Positions 10,866-21,587 are shown, counted from the first letter of the stretch. The stretch: DNA of 31,750 nt from Zancudomyces culisetae (GCA_001969505.1 LSSK01001865.1:1-31750), one strand, 5' to 3'. Numbers and translations are program-made. Notes: generated from the sequence alone by a model not told the origin.

Positions 10866-12388
10866 CTTTTATATATATATGCTCGTCTAAAAAATTGTAT
10901 TCAGAGTAAATGTTAATACTTGTGATTAAATATCGAATTTTCCTCTATTCGAATCTCGAGTGATTTTTAGTTGTTTTCGAATCCGATCAATTGTAAAAAT
11001 TGTTTTCCAAGATTTAAATGAATCTCTGAAAGCGCACTTGACAATAAAAAGCACCCTCACTCCAAAATGAAATTTAAAGGCTGCCTCATATATCATTGAC
11101 CTGTGAACCACCAGCATAAAACATCATACGTACATCAACGCTTAAGGATTTCTTAGTATCTATTGAAGTGATATACTTACCCCGAAAGTTCTACTTTGTT
11201 AGCACAATGAGAGATTGTTTTAGCTTTTTGTGTTTTATTTATTTTATTACCTCTTTTATCTACCCAATTGCATCTGCGTACTAATTGGCCAGTTTTTTTT
11301 AATTTTTTTCTCCCAATAAAAAACTGCAATAAATTGGAAATTCAGTACTAGGGCACCAGCTCAAAAGTACCAAATAAAATTCCACATTTTTAAGGAAACC
11401 AATCTGGCTGTTAGATATTTGAAACGCTTTGGTTTAAAGCATACCTTTGATGAGCAACATGGGCATCATACCGATTCCTCTTCTTTCCTTTTCTATATTG
11501 CGACGAACTACAAAACAAGTAATAAAAATGTATTTTATTTGAAAACTTGGTATCTAAATAATGAAATGTGCGCTTTCTTTGATATTGGGGCTGCGTAGTA
11601 GTTAAAGTGATCCAAAACAGCGGTCTGGTATTGATACTTTGCCCCCCCTCCCCCTCCAAACCGCCTATAACACGGCCCTTCAGTCGGCCTTATGTACACC
11701 CATTGACTTGGTTGGGCGATAAAAAAGAAATAAGAAACTAATTGCTATTCGTTATCGCTACTATCTCTCCACTTCTCTTTCCAAAATATAATGTCCCGTA
11801 CGTTCAAAAACATTATTTCAGGACATAAAGTGATTCCATGATTCAACAAGCACAATTACCTAAATAATACAAAATGAAATATAGTGAAATAAAACACGGA
11901 TAAACCTAAACCCAAGTTTGGTGTATATGTAAAGTTTTGTTTTTTGTTTTTCTTTGCCCTTCTCCCTACCTTTTTTCCCACTATCCTCCACCCTTTCTTT
12001 TATATTTCTTGCTAGAAGGGGGTAGAAACACGAAAATCACAATCCCATTTCAACATATTACGTTGCACTTTAAAGGTAAAAAAAATGGTTAATTAACAGC
12101 CAATAGGAAAATTACATGAACAAAGGGACCATTTAATTTCTGGCAACTTCCAAACTTCAATTATTTGAATGCTGGAAACAAGGTGTGCCACTATAGAACT
12201 ATAAAAAATTTTATATGAATACTAGTTGCATCATTCAAGTGGCTCCAACTAATATACGTAACCTTCAAATTGCAAACCGCACGTTTTGTTTTACAGGAAA
12301 GACCAGTCATAAAATAAGGATTTTTGCATTCCTTTTTTCCTCAAAAGAAATTATAAGTATCTAGAACGATAACAGTGTAACCATAGAG
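10866..12388. other. Divergent intergenic region, with one unresolved exon-like segment
   Basis: 1.5 kb between the eL29 and RER1 starts. On the minus strand, 11448-11510 reads as a basic peptide (RKGKKRNRYDAHVAHQR) with an AG acceptor before it and a GTATGC donor after it, but I cannot connect it to other exons or a family. The rest holds C-rich (about 11641-11657) and T-rich tracts. Promoters for both flanking genes are expected here. Confidence 0.45.
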
Positions 12389-13254
12389 ATGTCGAACTCA
12401 GACACTGATAAATTGGTATCGAGAAACCAGAGCCCACTCAAATCTTTGTCAATAGTAAGTATCCAATTCCCATTACTCTGATAGCTACACCTTTTTTTAC
12501 ACACCGTTTCTGGGGGGTTTTTTGTGCCACATTCATTGCATTTACTTGCTGCATAGCCACAACCATTTTCAAACCCACTTACCATTTCAATTAATTAACG
12601 AGACAATTACAACACTCTGAGATCTTGAATAAAAATAAATAGCGCTACCAAGCATTCCTGGACAACATCACAGGCGCTATCACTGGAAGATGGATATTTA
12701 CTATCATCAGTCTACTGTTGTTTATTGCTAGGATATTGACTGTTCAGGGTTGGTATATAATTGCATATGGCCTGGGGATATATCTACTGAATCTGTTCTT
12801 GGCATTCTTATCCCCCAAGTTTGAACCAGAGATTGTTGAGGAGGATGAAGACGGACCAGGACTGCTTCCCGTAAATAATGATGACGATTTTAAACCATTT
12901 ATTAGGAGACTACCTGAATTTAAATTTTGGTAAGTTTGAATATATCGAATTATCTCACGACACACGACGTGTACATTCATGATGGGTATAAAAAATGTTT
13001 ATCATTTTTGAACAGTATGACATAACTTGAAGAAAATTCTGGCTAAATTTAGGTTGAATTCAACTTATGCAATCCTAATCTCGATCTCCTGTACATTCTT
13101 CAGCTTTCTCGATGTACCAGTATTCTGGCCTATCCTTCTATTTTACTGGGTATTTTTGGTTGTTCTCACCATGAGAAGACAAATAGCACATATGATAAAA
13201 TATAAATATATCCCATTTTCTAACTATGGTAAGAAGAGATACACGAACCAATAG
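12389..13254 (+). CDS. RER1: RER1 ER-retrieval receptor
   Basis: Three exons: 12389-12454, 12643-12929 and 13053-13254, giving 184 residues. Rer1 is a four-helix Golgi membrane protein that recognises escaped ER membrane proteins and returns them in COPI vesicles. Conserved family blocks are [20 protein letters not shown] and LSPKFEP in exon 2, [11 protein letters not shown] at the exon 2/3 junction (Trp codon split TG|G), and [31 protein letters not shown] and GKKRY in exon 3. The usual acidic linker is present (EEDEDG). The N-terminal exon (22 codons) is less conserved, as usual, and its ATG is supported mainly by the clean GTAAGT donor and phase 0. Confidence 0.95.
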
Positions 13255-13437
13255 TTTTGGGATAGATATTAATCAGTTAAAGACAGAGTTTTCTATTTAA
13301 ATCCTAGCGATGTTATCTGTTTTTTCATTTTTATTTACATTCATTCTAACTTAATATGTAAATTTAAAATTCGTCAATAAAACACTGCCAGCCCAGGATT
13401 TTGCCCAACATCTCCACTTGCTGGTACTGTTTTTAGA

Positions 13438-13780
13438 ATGAACACAAAGAAAAACGAAAAAGGGGGTAGATATGATGTATATACTTGATCTGCTCAACAG
13501 CCCTTTGCAATAGACATGACGACAATTTCCGGTCCACTTGTATCTGGGAACAGCACCCTTGCTTATTACATGCTTGTTTGTATTATATACGATCTCTACT
13601 CTAATATATAGTTTTTTAAACTACCCAGGCTACCATTATTTCTTTTTATCTGTGTTAATCATGGGATATACCTATACTTACACCAAGATGTTTTATGCAG
13701 ACTTATCATTTGAAATAAACGAGTTTGTCTTCATCACGCCAGCTATTCTTATGTTAACCCATCATTTAATTGGTCTGTGA
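13438..13780 (+). CDS. EMC6-like small ER membrane protein (reading frame unresolved)
   Basis: The 3' part (13554-13780) encodes three hydrophobic segments ending KMFYADLSFEINEFVF...LIGL, which resembles the C-terminal half of EMC6, a subunit of the ER membrane protein insertase. Two models exist for the N-terminus. Model 1: exon 13438-13465 (ATG, nine codons, phase 1) spliced over an 88-nt intron to 13554, total 84 residues. Model 2: ATG at 13516 in another frame gives LVSGNSTLAYYMLVC, which resembles the EMC6 N-terminus better but needs a one-base shift near 13575-13590 to join the rest. EMC6 proteins are about 110 residues, so both models are short. It lies 180 bp after RER1, on the same strand. 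Assignment is by pattern, not certain. Confidence 0.42.
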
Positions 13781-13945
13781 TCCACTCTTACAAAATAGCC
13801 GACTATTAGCTGAACATTTCTACTATTTATTGTTCATGAAACAAAGCTTGACACTGCCTATTTTTAAAAACATTTCTTAAAGCTCTTTAAACTTTACAAT
13901 CAACGTGCTAACACAGTATTATACTGCGGCAGAAACAAACCAAAT

Positions 13946-14347
13946 ATGAAACAGAGTCAAGAAACTATCACTCCGCCTAGCTATGAGGAGGCCACCTCTT
14001 CGCCACCACCTTGTGCCAGTAACTACCTTTTTATAGTCATTTTTCTAGCGACTTTATTTTTTCGAAACAGTTATCTATATAAATACGCACCTAAAAAGAA
14101 GCATATATTATAGCGACAACATGAAAATGTTTGAATAGACAAAACTCCAGTACCTCATATGAGCGATACTGTTCCGTTGCTTAGCGAAACCATACATGTG
14201 CAGACGCCTACCCCGGTCGAAACTGCGACTTCACAGATTGTAATAATTGAACGAGAAGGAATAGTGCCCCACAACGGTTGTTGTTGTTGTATATGCCACA
14301 AGACTTATTTATTTTATTATTTGTGCATTTTATGTTGTGTACGCTAG
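13946..14347 (+). CDS. Small PPxY-containing, Cys-rich membrane-associated protein
   Basis: Model: exons 13946-14018 and 14151-14347 (132-nt intron, GTAACT donor, CCAG acceptor, phase 1), giving 89 residues. The N-terminus has PPSYEEA at 10-16, the PPxY motif bound by WW domains of Nedd4/Rsp5-type ubiquitin ligases and also seen at the start of LITAF-like proteins. The C-terminus has a Cys cluster (CCCCICHK) followed by a short hydrophobic, Cys-containing tail. Without splicing there would be two unlinked small frames (55 and 62 residues) in the same order, so the intron is inferred from phase and composition only. I do not recognise a named family. A role as a ubiquitin-ligase adaptor on membranes is a guess from the motif. 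Confidence 0.45.
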
Positions 14348-14612
14348 AGTAGACATGCTATCTGGGCATTACCTGGTATGTTCAAATGGGTTCACATTTA
14401 AAGTCTATATACCTCGGTATTTAACGATTATTTTTCTTAACTCTGATAGCCACAAACTCTCAGTATAACGAGTGAGATTTCATCCAGCTTTACATGACTT
14501 TCAAATTAAGCAAACCCACAAAAAAAAGGAGAACCAAAAGACTAAAAAACTAAAAAACGCGTAGTACATAGTTTCTGGCGCGCTTATTACAAAATGGGAA
14601 TATACACTATGT

Positions 14613-14893
14613 TTATATGTTATCATGATGAGCACATATACCAAGGGTTATACAAGCAGGGAAAAAACACAGTACCCACACCATTTCATCTGGAAAAAGC
14701 TCGCTGTCCACCTTATACCATGGCAAGCACAGCTATACCACCTGGTTAGATTCGCAGTAGCACGCATATAATAAACTCGCCAATAAAAAAGTGTAGTTGA
14801 TATTGCACTTGCTAACACCGTTTTGCTTGAATCCAAAACCACTATCTCTCTTGGTTTTGGCGGAGCTATACCTTCGAGCGCCCTTATCGGCAT
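14613..14893 (-). CDS. Possible small two-segment membrane protein
   Basis: Model: exons 14777-14893 and 14613-14732 with a 44-nt intron (GTTTAT donor, CTAAC branch-like site, TATAG acceptor), giving 78 residues. Exon 1 reads GIAPPKPREIVVLDSSKTVL and then a hydrophobic stretch; exon 2 reads PWYKVDSELFPDEMVWV then a second hydrophobic stretch and a polar tail. Both halves look protein-like, and the intron length restores the frame with no stop, but 44 nt is shorter than the window's other introns. I do not recognise the family; small mitochondrial or ER membrane proteins have this shape. It converges with the PPxY gene. Confidence 0.33.
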
Positions 14894-15409
14894 TTCGCTT
14901 ATAAAATAATTTTTTTATCCAAAAACTAGCTTTTAGTTTAAATACAAGTCAAATAACAGTAACAGGATTAAAAACCAACCATATCTAACAACTTAACGCT
15001 TTTGAGAACATGTTTAACCAAAAGTGACCCCCTGCATAATCATTTTACAACAAAAACAGTGTCTTATTTCTTCTTTACTGGAGAAACCTTTTGTTTATAA
15101 AACCGCATCCTTCTAAAAGTTTTTTTTTAGCGAATTAATATGTAAAAAAGAAGTTATTAGGCATTTATCCAGATTCTAGATGCACCTTAAAAGCTAACGG
15201 TTTTATATATAGGTACCGAATGTATAGACCTATACATATATTATACTGTCTATAAAAATGACTTCATAACTTCTCATACTTGCTATGTAGAAAAGTTTTT
15301 TGGCGGTGCCCTAATTTACGTTTGTGTGTGTGTGTGTTTGTAGTTAGCATTTGAGTAAATTTTTTCGAATGAGCATAAACGTCATATGTGTACAAAAATT
15401 TAAAAAAAA
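14894..15409. other. Intergenic region between two minus-strand genes
   Basis: About 516 bp of AT-rich DNA with a TG microsatellite at 15322-15338 and several A/T runs. No coding or RNA signal seen. Confidence 0.6.
15322..15338. repeat. TG dinucleotide microsatellite
   Basis: About seven to eight GT/TG units in the 3' flank of the DUF3128 gene. Confidence 0.8.
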
Positions 15410-15959
15410 TTACTCTCTGCGCGTCCATATGTCATTTAGATTTGGTTTGGATTCTTTTTTTTCCTGTAGTTCGTCATTAAATTGCTTAATAGCAGCCTAT
15501 ATAATACCAAGAATATAGCAATGTTGACGAGCCTCCAATTAATTTGCACATATTAATATAAATGTAGATTCTACAATTTGTAGGACTAAATACTAAAGTA
15601 AATACCTCTCTTTGCTCGCTCGAGTAAAGCTTAACTTTGGAGCAGAGCTTCAGCTTATCCCAATACTGGCTGCAATTTTGCTTCTTTCCGTATCTGTAAA
15701 TGCTTTTTAGTTGCTTTCCTACAGCTATTATTGGAAAATCATTTATACGCCTCTTAATTATAGTGTTATATTGTCAATGCCTATTTTTTTCATTGTCTCA
15801 AAGCGTTCATTCTAGTAAAATAAAAAGGAACGACTATTGTCAAAATCTCAACTTACTCCAACAGTATAACAGTTGATCGAAAGCTTCACCAGCTTTACAT
15901 TCGGTTTCGCTACCTTTGCCCTCCTCCCAATCGATTTTAAAATCCTTTTCTTCCGACAT
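15410..15959 (-). CDS. DUF3128 (Emi1-type) small Cys-motif protein
   Basis: Three exons: 15857-15959, 15606-15718 and 15410-15496 (introns 138 and 109 nt), giving 100 residues. The core reads CKAGEAFDQLLYC (Cys21, Cys33) then a Tyr-rich linker IYRYGKK and CSQYWDKLKLC (Cys50, Cys60), the CX11C/CX9C arrangement of the DUF3128 family that includes yeast Emi1. The C-terminal NDIWTRRE ending is also characteristic. Twin-Cys small proteins of this kind are often linked to mitochondria, but the biochemical function of this family is not established. All three junctions keep the frame (phase 1, then 0) and join family motifs. It diverges from SGT1 over a 427-bp shared upstream region. Confidence 0.88.
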
Positions 15960-16386
15960 TTCTGTACACGACACTACTACCTCCTAATTATCTACAGATA
16001 TCACAAATACCAAGTTGACTTTTGAGTTGATTTAGTGGTGGATAGGCTTTGTAAAATGAAAATGTTCTCTAAATTTGATTTTCAGGGCGATTTAAGATTG
16101 AGATTTTTTTTTTACTTTAGTGACACCTATTTATCCAATAAACCTGTACAAAAATAACCCCATTAATAACAAAGCTATTGGCTTTTTCCTATGGTTTCAT
16201 TCATCAAACCTTCCTGTTAAGCTTTTAATTTAATTTGAATCGCCATTTTTGTCAATGTTTATTTATTTTAGCGATTTCTCTTCTATCAATTAGTACATCG
16301 AACTCATCGATAGAACAAAGTAAAATAAAACAAAACAGATAGATCGAAAACTCCCACTGAATCGAAATAAAAGTCAGACACATATA
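15960..16386. other. Bidirectional promoter region, DUF3128 gene / SGT1
   Basis: 427 bp between two divergent start codons, AT-rich with T runs and no open frame of interest. Presumed to drive both genes. Confidence 0.55.
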
Positions 16387-17859
16387 ATGAACACACCAAA
16401 AGCCAAAGCTTATTATATCGAGGGAATCGATGCGTATTTTGAGGATGATTACAAAAAGGCTCTTTCCTGTTTCGATAGTTTAGTCAGTCTTGATAACAAT
16501 AACACTGGGGCACTACTTAAAAGAGCTTATACGTACAACAAGTTGGGTAAAAAGGCAGAAGCGATTGAGGATCTAAAGCGACTGGTTTCGATTTCACATG
16601 ATAACCAAGAACTCCTTGGGGTACACTATAAATCTCTTGTCCAGCTAGGGTAAGTGCTTGGCCATCACTCAAAGAGCAACACATAACAGCTTTTAATCAT
16701 TAACCTGTTACAAGTTCGTATTACTTAATGGTTATTTAACATTGGAAAACATATAACATATAATAGAAAATGGCTATTTGAAGAAAAGAGATATGAATCT
16801 GCAATAGCGATGCTTTTGAATGCAAAGAGAATCAACCCTGGAGACCAAGATTTAGCTCACTACATAGAAAAGATCCGAGGTACTCATCTAATTTGCAGTG
16901 TTCTTTTTTCGCTATTATTTATTTGTTGTGTAAACTAAATATTCTTTTATAATTTTTTTCCCAAATAGTTAAACTCGAAAGTACTCAGGATATAAGCTTG
17001 AAAAAGCTTGACATTGACTGCTCATACTTACCGCAAAAGCCTAGGTATACTTTTAACACGAAATGTTTTCTTTTAAGTACAAAATCCCAAAGTGCAAACT
17101 AATAGTTATACTGTCCTGTCTATAGGTACGAGTATTACCAAAATAATCAATACATCACAATTGAGATATTCTGCAAAAACGTTGTTTCTTCGAGTGCTCA
17201 CATAAAAATAAACACAAATTCTGTAAGTTCCGTGTCATTGGCTGTGCGGATCGCCTTCCTTAGCTTTTACTAACATAATGATGGTGTTTCATGTACTATT
17301 AGCTGCACGTGAGTTTTAGAACCGGGGAGGGTCGTGAAATTTCGTATGCTTTTAATCCCTTACGGCACGATGTTGACCCAACCCAGTCAGAATATAGGAT
17401 TCTATCTACAAAAATTGAAATCAAATTGAAAAAGCAAGTCTTAGGGCTCTTTTGGGATTCCATCGAAGCGTTAAAAACAGTAATAGGAAAAGATCCTGTG
17501 TCAGGTAATATTTGTGTTCTTAAACGTATTTATGCCCAGGTCCTCTTTTTGAGTTCTACTTAACTTATTTTGATGTAATCTACCTGATAGCATATCCAAC
17601 TTCAAACCAACGATCAAAAAATTGGGATGCGCTATCTAAAGAGATTGAAAAACAAGAAGCAGCAAATGTGGAAAGTGAAGACGTGCACAGATTTTTTGAG
17701 ACTATATACAAAGATGCTGATAGCGATGCTCGTCGTGCAATGGTCAAAAGCTATGTGGAAAGCAATGGTACCACACTCTCTACCAACTGGGATGATGTAA
17801 AAAAGAGGAAAGTTGAGCCTAACCCACCAGAAGGGATGGTTTCGAAGAGATACGACTAA
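16387..17859 (+). CDS. SGT1: SGT1 HSP90 co-chaperone (TPR-CS-SGS)
   Basis: Six exons: 16387-16649, 16767-16879, 16969-17044, 17126-17222, 17303-17504 and 17591-17859, with introns of 80-117 nt, giving 339 residues. Sgt1 bridges HSP90 and SKP1 and is needed for assembly of kinetochore and SCF ubiquitin-ligase complexes. The TPR domain covers about 1-120 (AKAYYIEGIDAYFEDDYKKA, GALLKRAYTYNKLGKKAEAI). The CS domain starts at RYEYYQNNQYITIEIFCKNV (about 151) and ends near 220. The SGS domain has AYPTSNQRSKNWD, then IYKDADSDARRAMVKSYVES, LSTNWDDV and PPEGMVSKRYD at the C-terminus, all classic SGT1 blocks. Every junction keeps phase. No key segment is missing. Confidence 0.97.
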
Positions 17860-18367
17860 CTCTCCTTTTTTTTCACTTCTACATAGATCTGCTCCAGCCT
17901 TGGGCCTGTTTTTACCTTTTTCGCAGCAATATGTAGTCTATGTTTTATATATCTTTACTAGCTTATTATCCAATGCTTGAGCGAGTGAGCTTACTCGAGT
18001 GTTGTGTCGAATTTGGCTTTACAATTAGAATCTTCTTACAACTCACTGTTTGTAGGTTTATCTCAAAATATTTTGATACGCAATCTTCATTGAAACTTGG
18101 TGGAGCACAACTCTTTTATAGAATATAACAGTTTCCCAAACACAGTAGTTTAAACTTACTGAAGGACTGAAACAAACAAAAAACAAATACCCGTCAACCT
18201 GCTATAGTCAACTCGCTTCTTATATAAAAGTTTATTTATAGTAAAATCTAGCGCCAATAAACGATATACTAGTTAGTCGCATTTGTATGCACAAATGGAT
18301 GGCCACCAAGGGGGTTTTTTTTTACTGAAAAAAAAAAACACTATACACCCTTTTTTAGCCCTATTAA
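17860..18367. other. Intergenic, convergent 3' ends
   Basis: 508 bp between SGT1 (+) and the secreted protein gene (-). It has T and A runs near 18319-18350 and a 62-codon frame without recognisable features. No gene called. Confidence 0.6.
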
Positions 18368-19306
18368 CTAGCGCCTACGTATAGTAACTGTAGAGTGAAT
18401 CGTTGTGAATACAACTTTATGTACTGTCGTGGTTGTGGCAGTTGATACAGTGGTTCTATTTATAGAAGAAACCGTCGAAGTCGGCAGTGTACTTGTCATA
18501 ACTAAAGTAGACGTTTTAGTTGTGGTAGTGGATGTTGTAGTCGGCACTGCGGTTCCAAAAGTAAATGATGTCTCTGTAGTAGTTGAGGTAGTAGTATCAA
18601 CTGTGCTTTTGAGTGTCGTCGGAATCAGCACTGTGAACACCGATGTTGCTGTTTGAGTTTTTATACTTGTAACCGTTACAGTCGCCAGTTCTGACTTTGT
18701 GTTTGTCACAACCACAGTTACTGGCTCAATTGGTGTCCCATCAGGAGCTATCAGCTTACGGGTTATTGTTATGTTTGAAAAGGTCACTTTTCCACTTTCT
18801 GAGTACAAATGCAAATACCTGAACTTTGGTAATGGCGAATTGTCGGTGTATTTTGCAACTGTGACAGCAACAGGATTGGTTACAGAGGAACCCGTTCCCA
18901 TTGTGATTCTTCCATAATTGTCTATAACTATTCCAAGGGTCTGGGCTTTTAAACTGGGTAAAGGTTGTCCTGAGGCAAGCAAGGCACCTGCGGCTCCCTT
19001 TGCAACTCCCGAGGCTTCTGTAGATGAAAACTTCAGTTCATAAATATCTGGAACAAGAGTTTGGTCTGAAGAAAAACCGGCGTACAGCACCTTTCCATCC
19101 CAACTACTATCCAGTTGCATCCCTATAGTCAATTGAATTCTACTCATGTCTCCATAGGTGTCAACATATAGGTCTTGTATATTATCATTCGCAATATCTC
19201 TATTTGGAAACTTTGCTTGGAGATCAGGACTTATATCGTATTGCCCGAGCACCTGCATTGTAACAATACAAAGCGAAAATACTGCGACCTGAAAAAGCTT
19301 GTGCAT
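18368..19306 (-). CDS. Secreted protein: FAMeT-like domain plus Thr-rich tail
   Basis: A 312-residue single-exon protein. Residues 1-21 form a signal peptide ending at LGQ. A beta-rich domain at about 70-183 carries VLYAGFSS...IYELKFSST, LGIVIDNYGRITMGTGSS and KYTDNSPLPKFRYLHLYSES, the pattern of the Methyltransf_FA (farnesoic acid O-methyltransferase, FAMeT) domain, which is a lectin-like fold rather than a proven methyltransferase. Residues from about 195 are mostly Thr, Ser and Val, expected to be heavily O-glycosylated. The C-terminus is basic (TIRRR) with no GPI or membrane signal, so the protein is probably secreted or wall-bound. It shares its layout with the larger protein at 23336-24883. 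Domain assignment is by eye and moderately sure; secretion is well supported. Confidence 0.8.
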   Translation of the reverse strand: MHKLFQVAVFSLCIVTMQVLGQYDISPDLQAKFPNRDIANDNIQDLYVDTYGDMSRIQLTIGMQLDSSWDGKVLYAGFSSDQTLVPDIYELKFSSTEASGVAKGAAGALLASGQPLPSLKAQTLGIVIDNYGRITMGTGSSVTNPVAVTVAKYTDNSPLPKFRYLHLYSESGKVTFSNITITRKLIAPDGTPIEPVTVVVTNTKSELATVTVTSIKTQTATSVFTVLIPTTLKSTVDTTTSTTTETSFTFGTAVPTTTSTTTTKTSTLVMTSTLPTSTVSSINRTTVSTATTTTVHKVVFTTIHSTVTIRRR

Positions 19307-21119
19307 TTTTTTTCCTCTATTGTTTCTATAGTATTATCGATGGTTTTGGGGGGCTAATATTGTTCCTATTGAGTTGATTATCAAGGTTATCTGGTGTGCT
19401 ATAGTTTATACTATGCCACTTTGTATAATAATAACTGCTTGCGTTTAAATTTGTCTTTAATATTCCAAGCTATTTAGTTATACGAGAATAAACAGTTGGT
19501 AAATATGTATTGAGATAATACCAGTAATGCCACTTGAGTGTTTCTTTTATTAGCTATATAAGATAAACTTATTAAATGTGTAAAAATAAAAAAAGTAGCA
19601 GCACAGTTGGGCATGGCTTTGCAATAACTAGTATCGCTATTTGAATATTTCAGGATTCTACCTGCCAGTTCTTTGACTCTACTTGACGCAGCATTATAAT
19701 TTGCGTTAATTACACGATTCTGGATATGTGTTCCTAGAACATTCTAGACGCTCAGCTTTTTGAAATTCCTTGCATTTTATTCCTTTGAACCTATAAAAAC
19801 TGATCTACGAGTTGGAAGATCAAAAAAAGGAAAGAATACAATTCTAGAGCGCTTTGGTTTAAAGTGTTTCCAGCTCCAAGCATACTCTGCGAAAGGCCAA
19901 AGTTAATATCATGCAGTGGATTGAAAAATGACAATAGCCTTAAAATTTTGAGTGTTGGTGTGCAAATCCAATGGGGCCCTCACCAACTTTTCTTTTGCAT
20001 TGCGAATGTTTACCGACGCTTTCAAACTCCTGTTCTGTGAACGTTTTCTCCTTTCGTTTCAAAGCTAGAAGATAAAATCGATGCTAGTCAATGTAAGAAG
20101 AGCGAATAATGTTCAGCAATTAACTTGTAAAATCTTGTGCATACTACTGTTATAATCGCTGTACCAGGGTTACTTGTGATAACTCCAAAAAAAAAAATTG
20201 TGGAGAAGTTGAACCGGAAATGGAAAAGAAAGTGCTATCACAGCAACTAGCTTGTTCTCGTAGTATTTTGGATCAAATGGTTGTTGTTTTTAAAAGAAAT
20301 TCAGGACCTTTTCTATTCTTTTGGCAGAGCTTCGCTACGCAAGAGAGAGTAGTGTCTTTATCGGCGTTTTAATGTACGCCAAGGTATATGAGTGTCACTT
20401 TGTACATCAGTTAATATTTCGTAACTAACCTGCCCCAAAATTGATCATCACGACATTCAAACGTTTTATGCATACAATACATCCCAAGCTGCATATAGCT
20501 ATAGAATTTTTTTTGTTCATTCACCCTCTTCAAATATAAGACTATTTAGCCTGTCAGTATGATTTGGTCATTCTTTTTTTCAACAGTAAAACAGTAAAAC
20601 AGTATATTGGCTTAGGTAGGTGGTATGCCTGTTGCGACACATTTTATTTACCATGTATTCACAGTAGCGTCGCTACTCAACTAACATAACATTACAGGCC
20701 TGATATCATTCAGTATTAGGAAATAATGCTGGATTATAGACCTAGGACAACAGCTTTTTTTTCATAAACACAACAGTGTACGTTGGAAATGTTTTCTCTG
20801 TTCGCCTCTGCCTTCTTTCTAATCACTCATCTCTGTACCCCTCCCCCCCTCCTCTCCCTGAAAAAAACCTTAGAAACCTTTCCTTTCGATATTTTTGCAT
20901 CAAATTACAAATAGATAAGTTTATATTTAAACAAAAAGTAAAAGATGAGGTCGATGTCAATATCGGAAAACAGGTTGCTATGCTAACAAATACTGTGTTA
21001 AAATGGCTGTGGTTAAAATTTTTTGTTCGATTCAAATATACATTTCGAGGCAACAAATACCGAAATCTGAAAGGCCATAACTTATTTTTATCTTCATCGT
21101 GTTTTGGAAGACCCCATCC
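19307..21119. other. Long intergenic region with unresolved exon-like segments
   Basis: 1.8 kb between the secreted protein start (-) and the LSM6 3' end (-). On the minus strand, about 19988-20065 and 19788-19887 look like two linked exons (pyrimidine-rich acceptors, matching phase 1), the second reading YAWSWKHFKPKR, but no complete gene or family emerges. A 7-bp stem GTTGGTG/CACCAAC occurs near 19954-19987. A 135-codon frame at 20776-21183 (+) lacks an ATG start and overlaps the LSM6 last exon, so it is not called. Confidence 0.4.
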
Positions 21120-21587
21120 TCAATCCAGTGAAATGTACAAAACTATTTTGTTTTTGGAAACACATTATATTGAGCCCATTTAAATAATATATACATTTAG
21201 CATAAGTAAACAAAAACGATTTTACCATTGTTTCCGCGCAAAAAGGCGTCACCATACTTATTTTTAAGCACACCATCGACATATTCTTCCGTATTTTCTA
21301 GAGCTATGTTCATGTAGCCATCTAAGCATGCCAAAGTGCCTAAAAAGATTAATCAAGTTGCCTTGTTAGTAGTAGTGTATACCGAATTTGTAATAAAATT
21401 TCAGAGTACTGAACTTAGCCTGGACCATTTTTCCCCATTTTCCAACTTAAATCTCGATTGTATATAAATTGTCTATAAATTCAATACCTTTATAATCAAC
21501 ACCTGTATTTAAACGAACGATTACCTGATTTCCCATAATCAATTTAAGAAAATCAGCTGGTGTTTTTGAGCCTCCCGAAACCTCCAT
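21120..21587 (-). CDS. LSM6: U6 snRNA-associated Sm-like protein LSM6
   Basis: Three exons: 21488-21587, 21226-21339 and 21120-21142 (introns 148 and 83 nt), giving 78 residues, close to the usual 80. Lsm6 is part of the Lsm2-8 ring on U6 snRNA in splicing and the Lsm1-7 ring in cytoplasmic mRNA decay. The Sm1 motif is visible as FLKLIMGNQVIVRLNTGVDY, then GTLACLDGYMNIALENTEEY, and the Sm2 motif FLRGNNVLYIS near the end. The last exon is only 23 nt (ending VLYISLD) and completes the RGNN/VLYIS motif exactly. Reading straight on from exon 2 without splicing would end in an unrelated tail, so the spliced form is preferred. Confidence 0.95.

Noticed and set aside
18405-18656. Val-rich open frame on the plus strand
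   Set aside because: It is the antisense shadow of the Thr-rich tail of the minus-strand secreted protein; ACN codons read as Val-type codons in reverse. The same applies to 23881-24324 (-).
11427-19865. 15-nt string CGCTTTGGTTTAAAG present near 11425 and near 19850
   Set aside because: Flanks differ, and one such match is expected by chance in 32 kb of AT-rich DNA.
19788-20470. Possible COA6-like twin-Cys gene on the minus strand
   Set aside because: YAWSWKHFKPKR loosely recalls the COA6 ending, but the Cys pairs are absent or misplaced and the exons do not join through an in-frame path.
20776-21183. 135-codon plus-strand frame
   Set aside because: It starts at GTG rather than ATG, has no family motif and overlaps the LSM6 last exon and intron.
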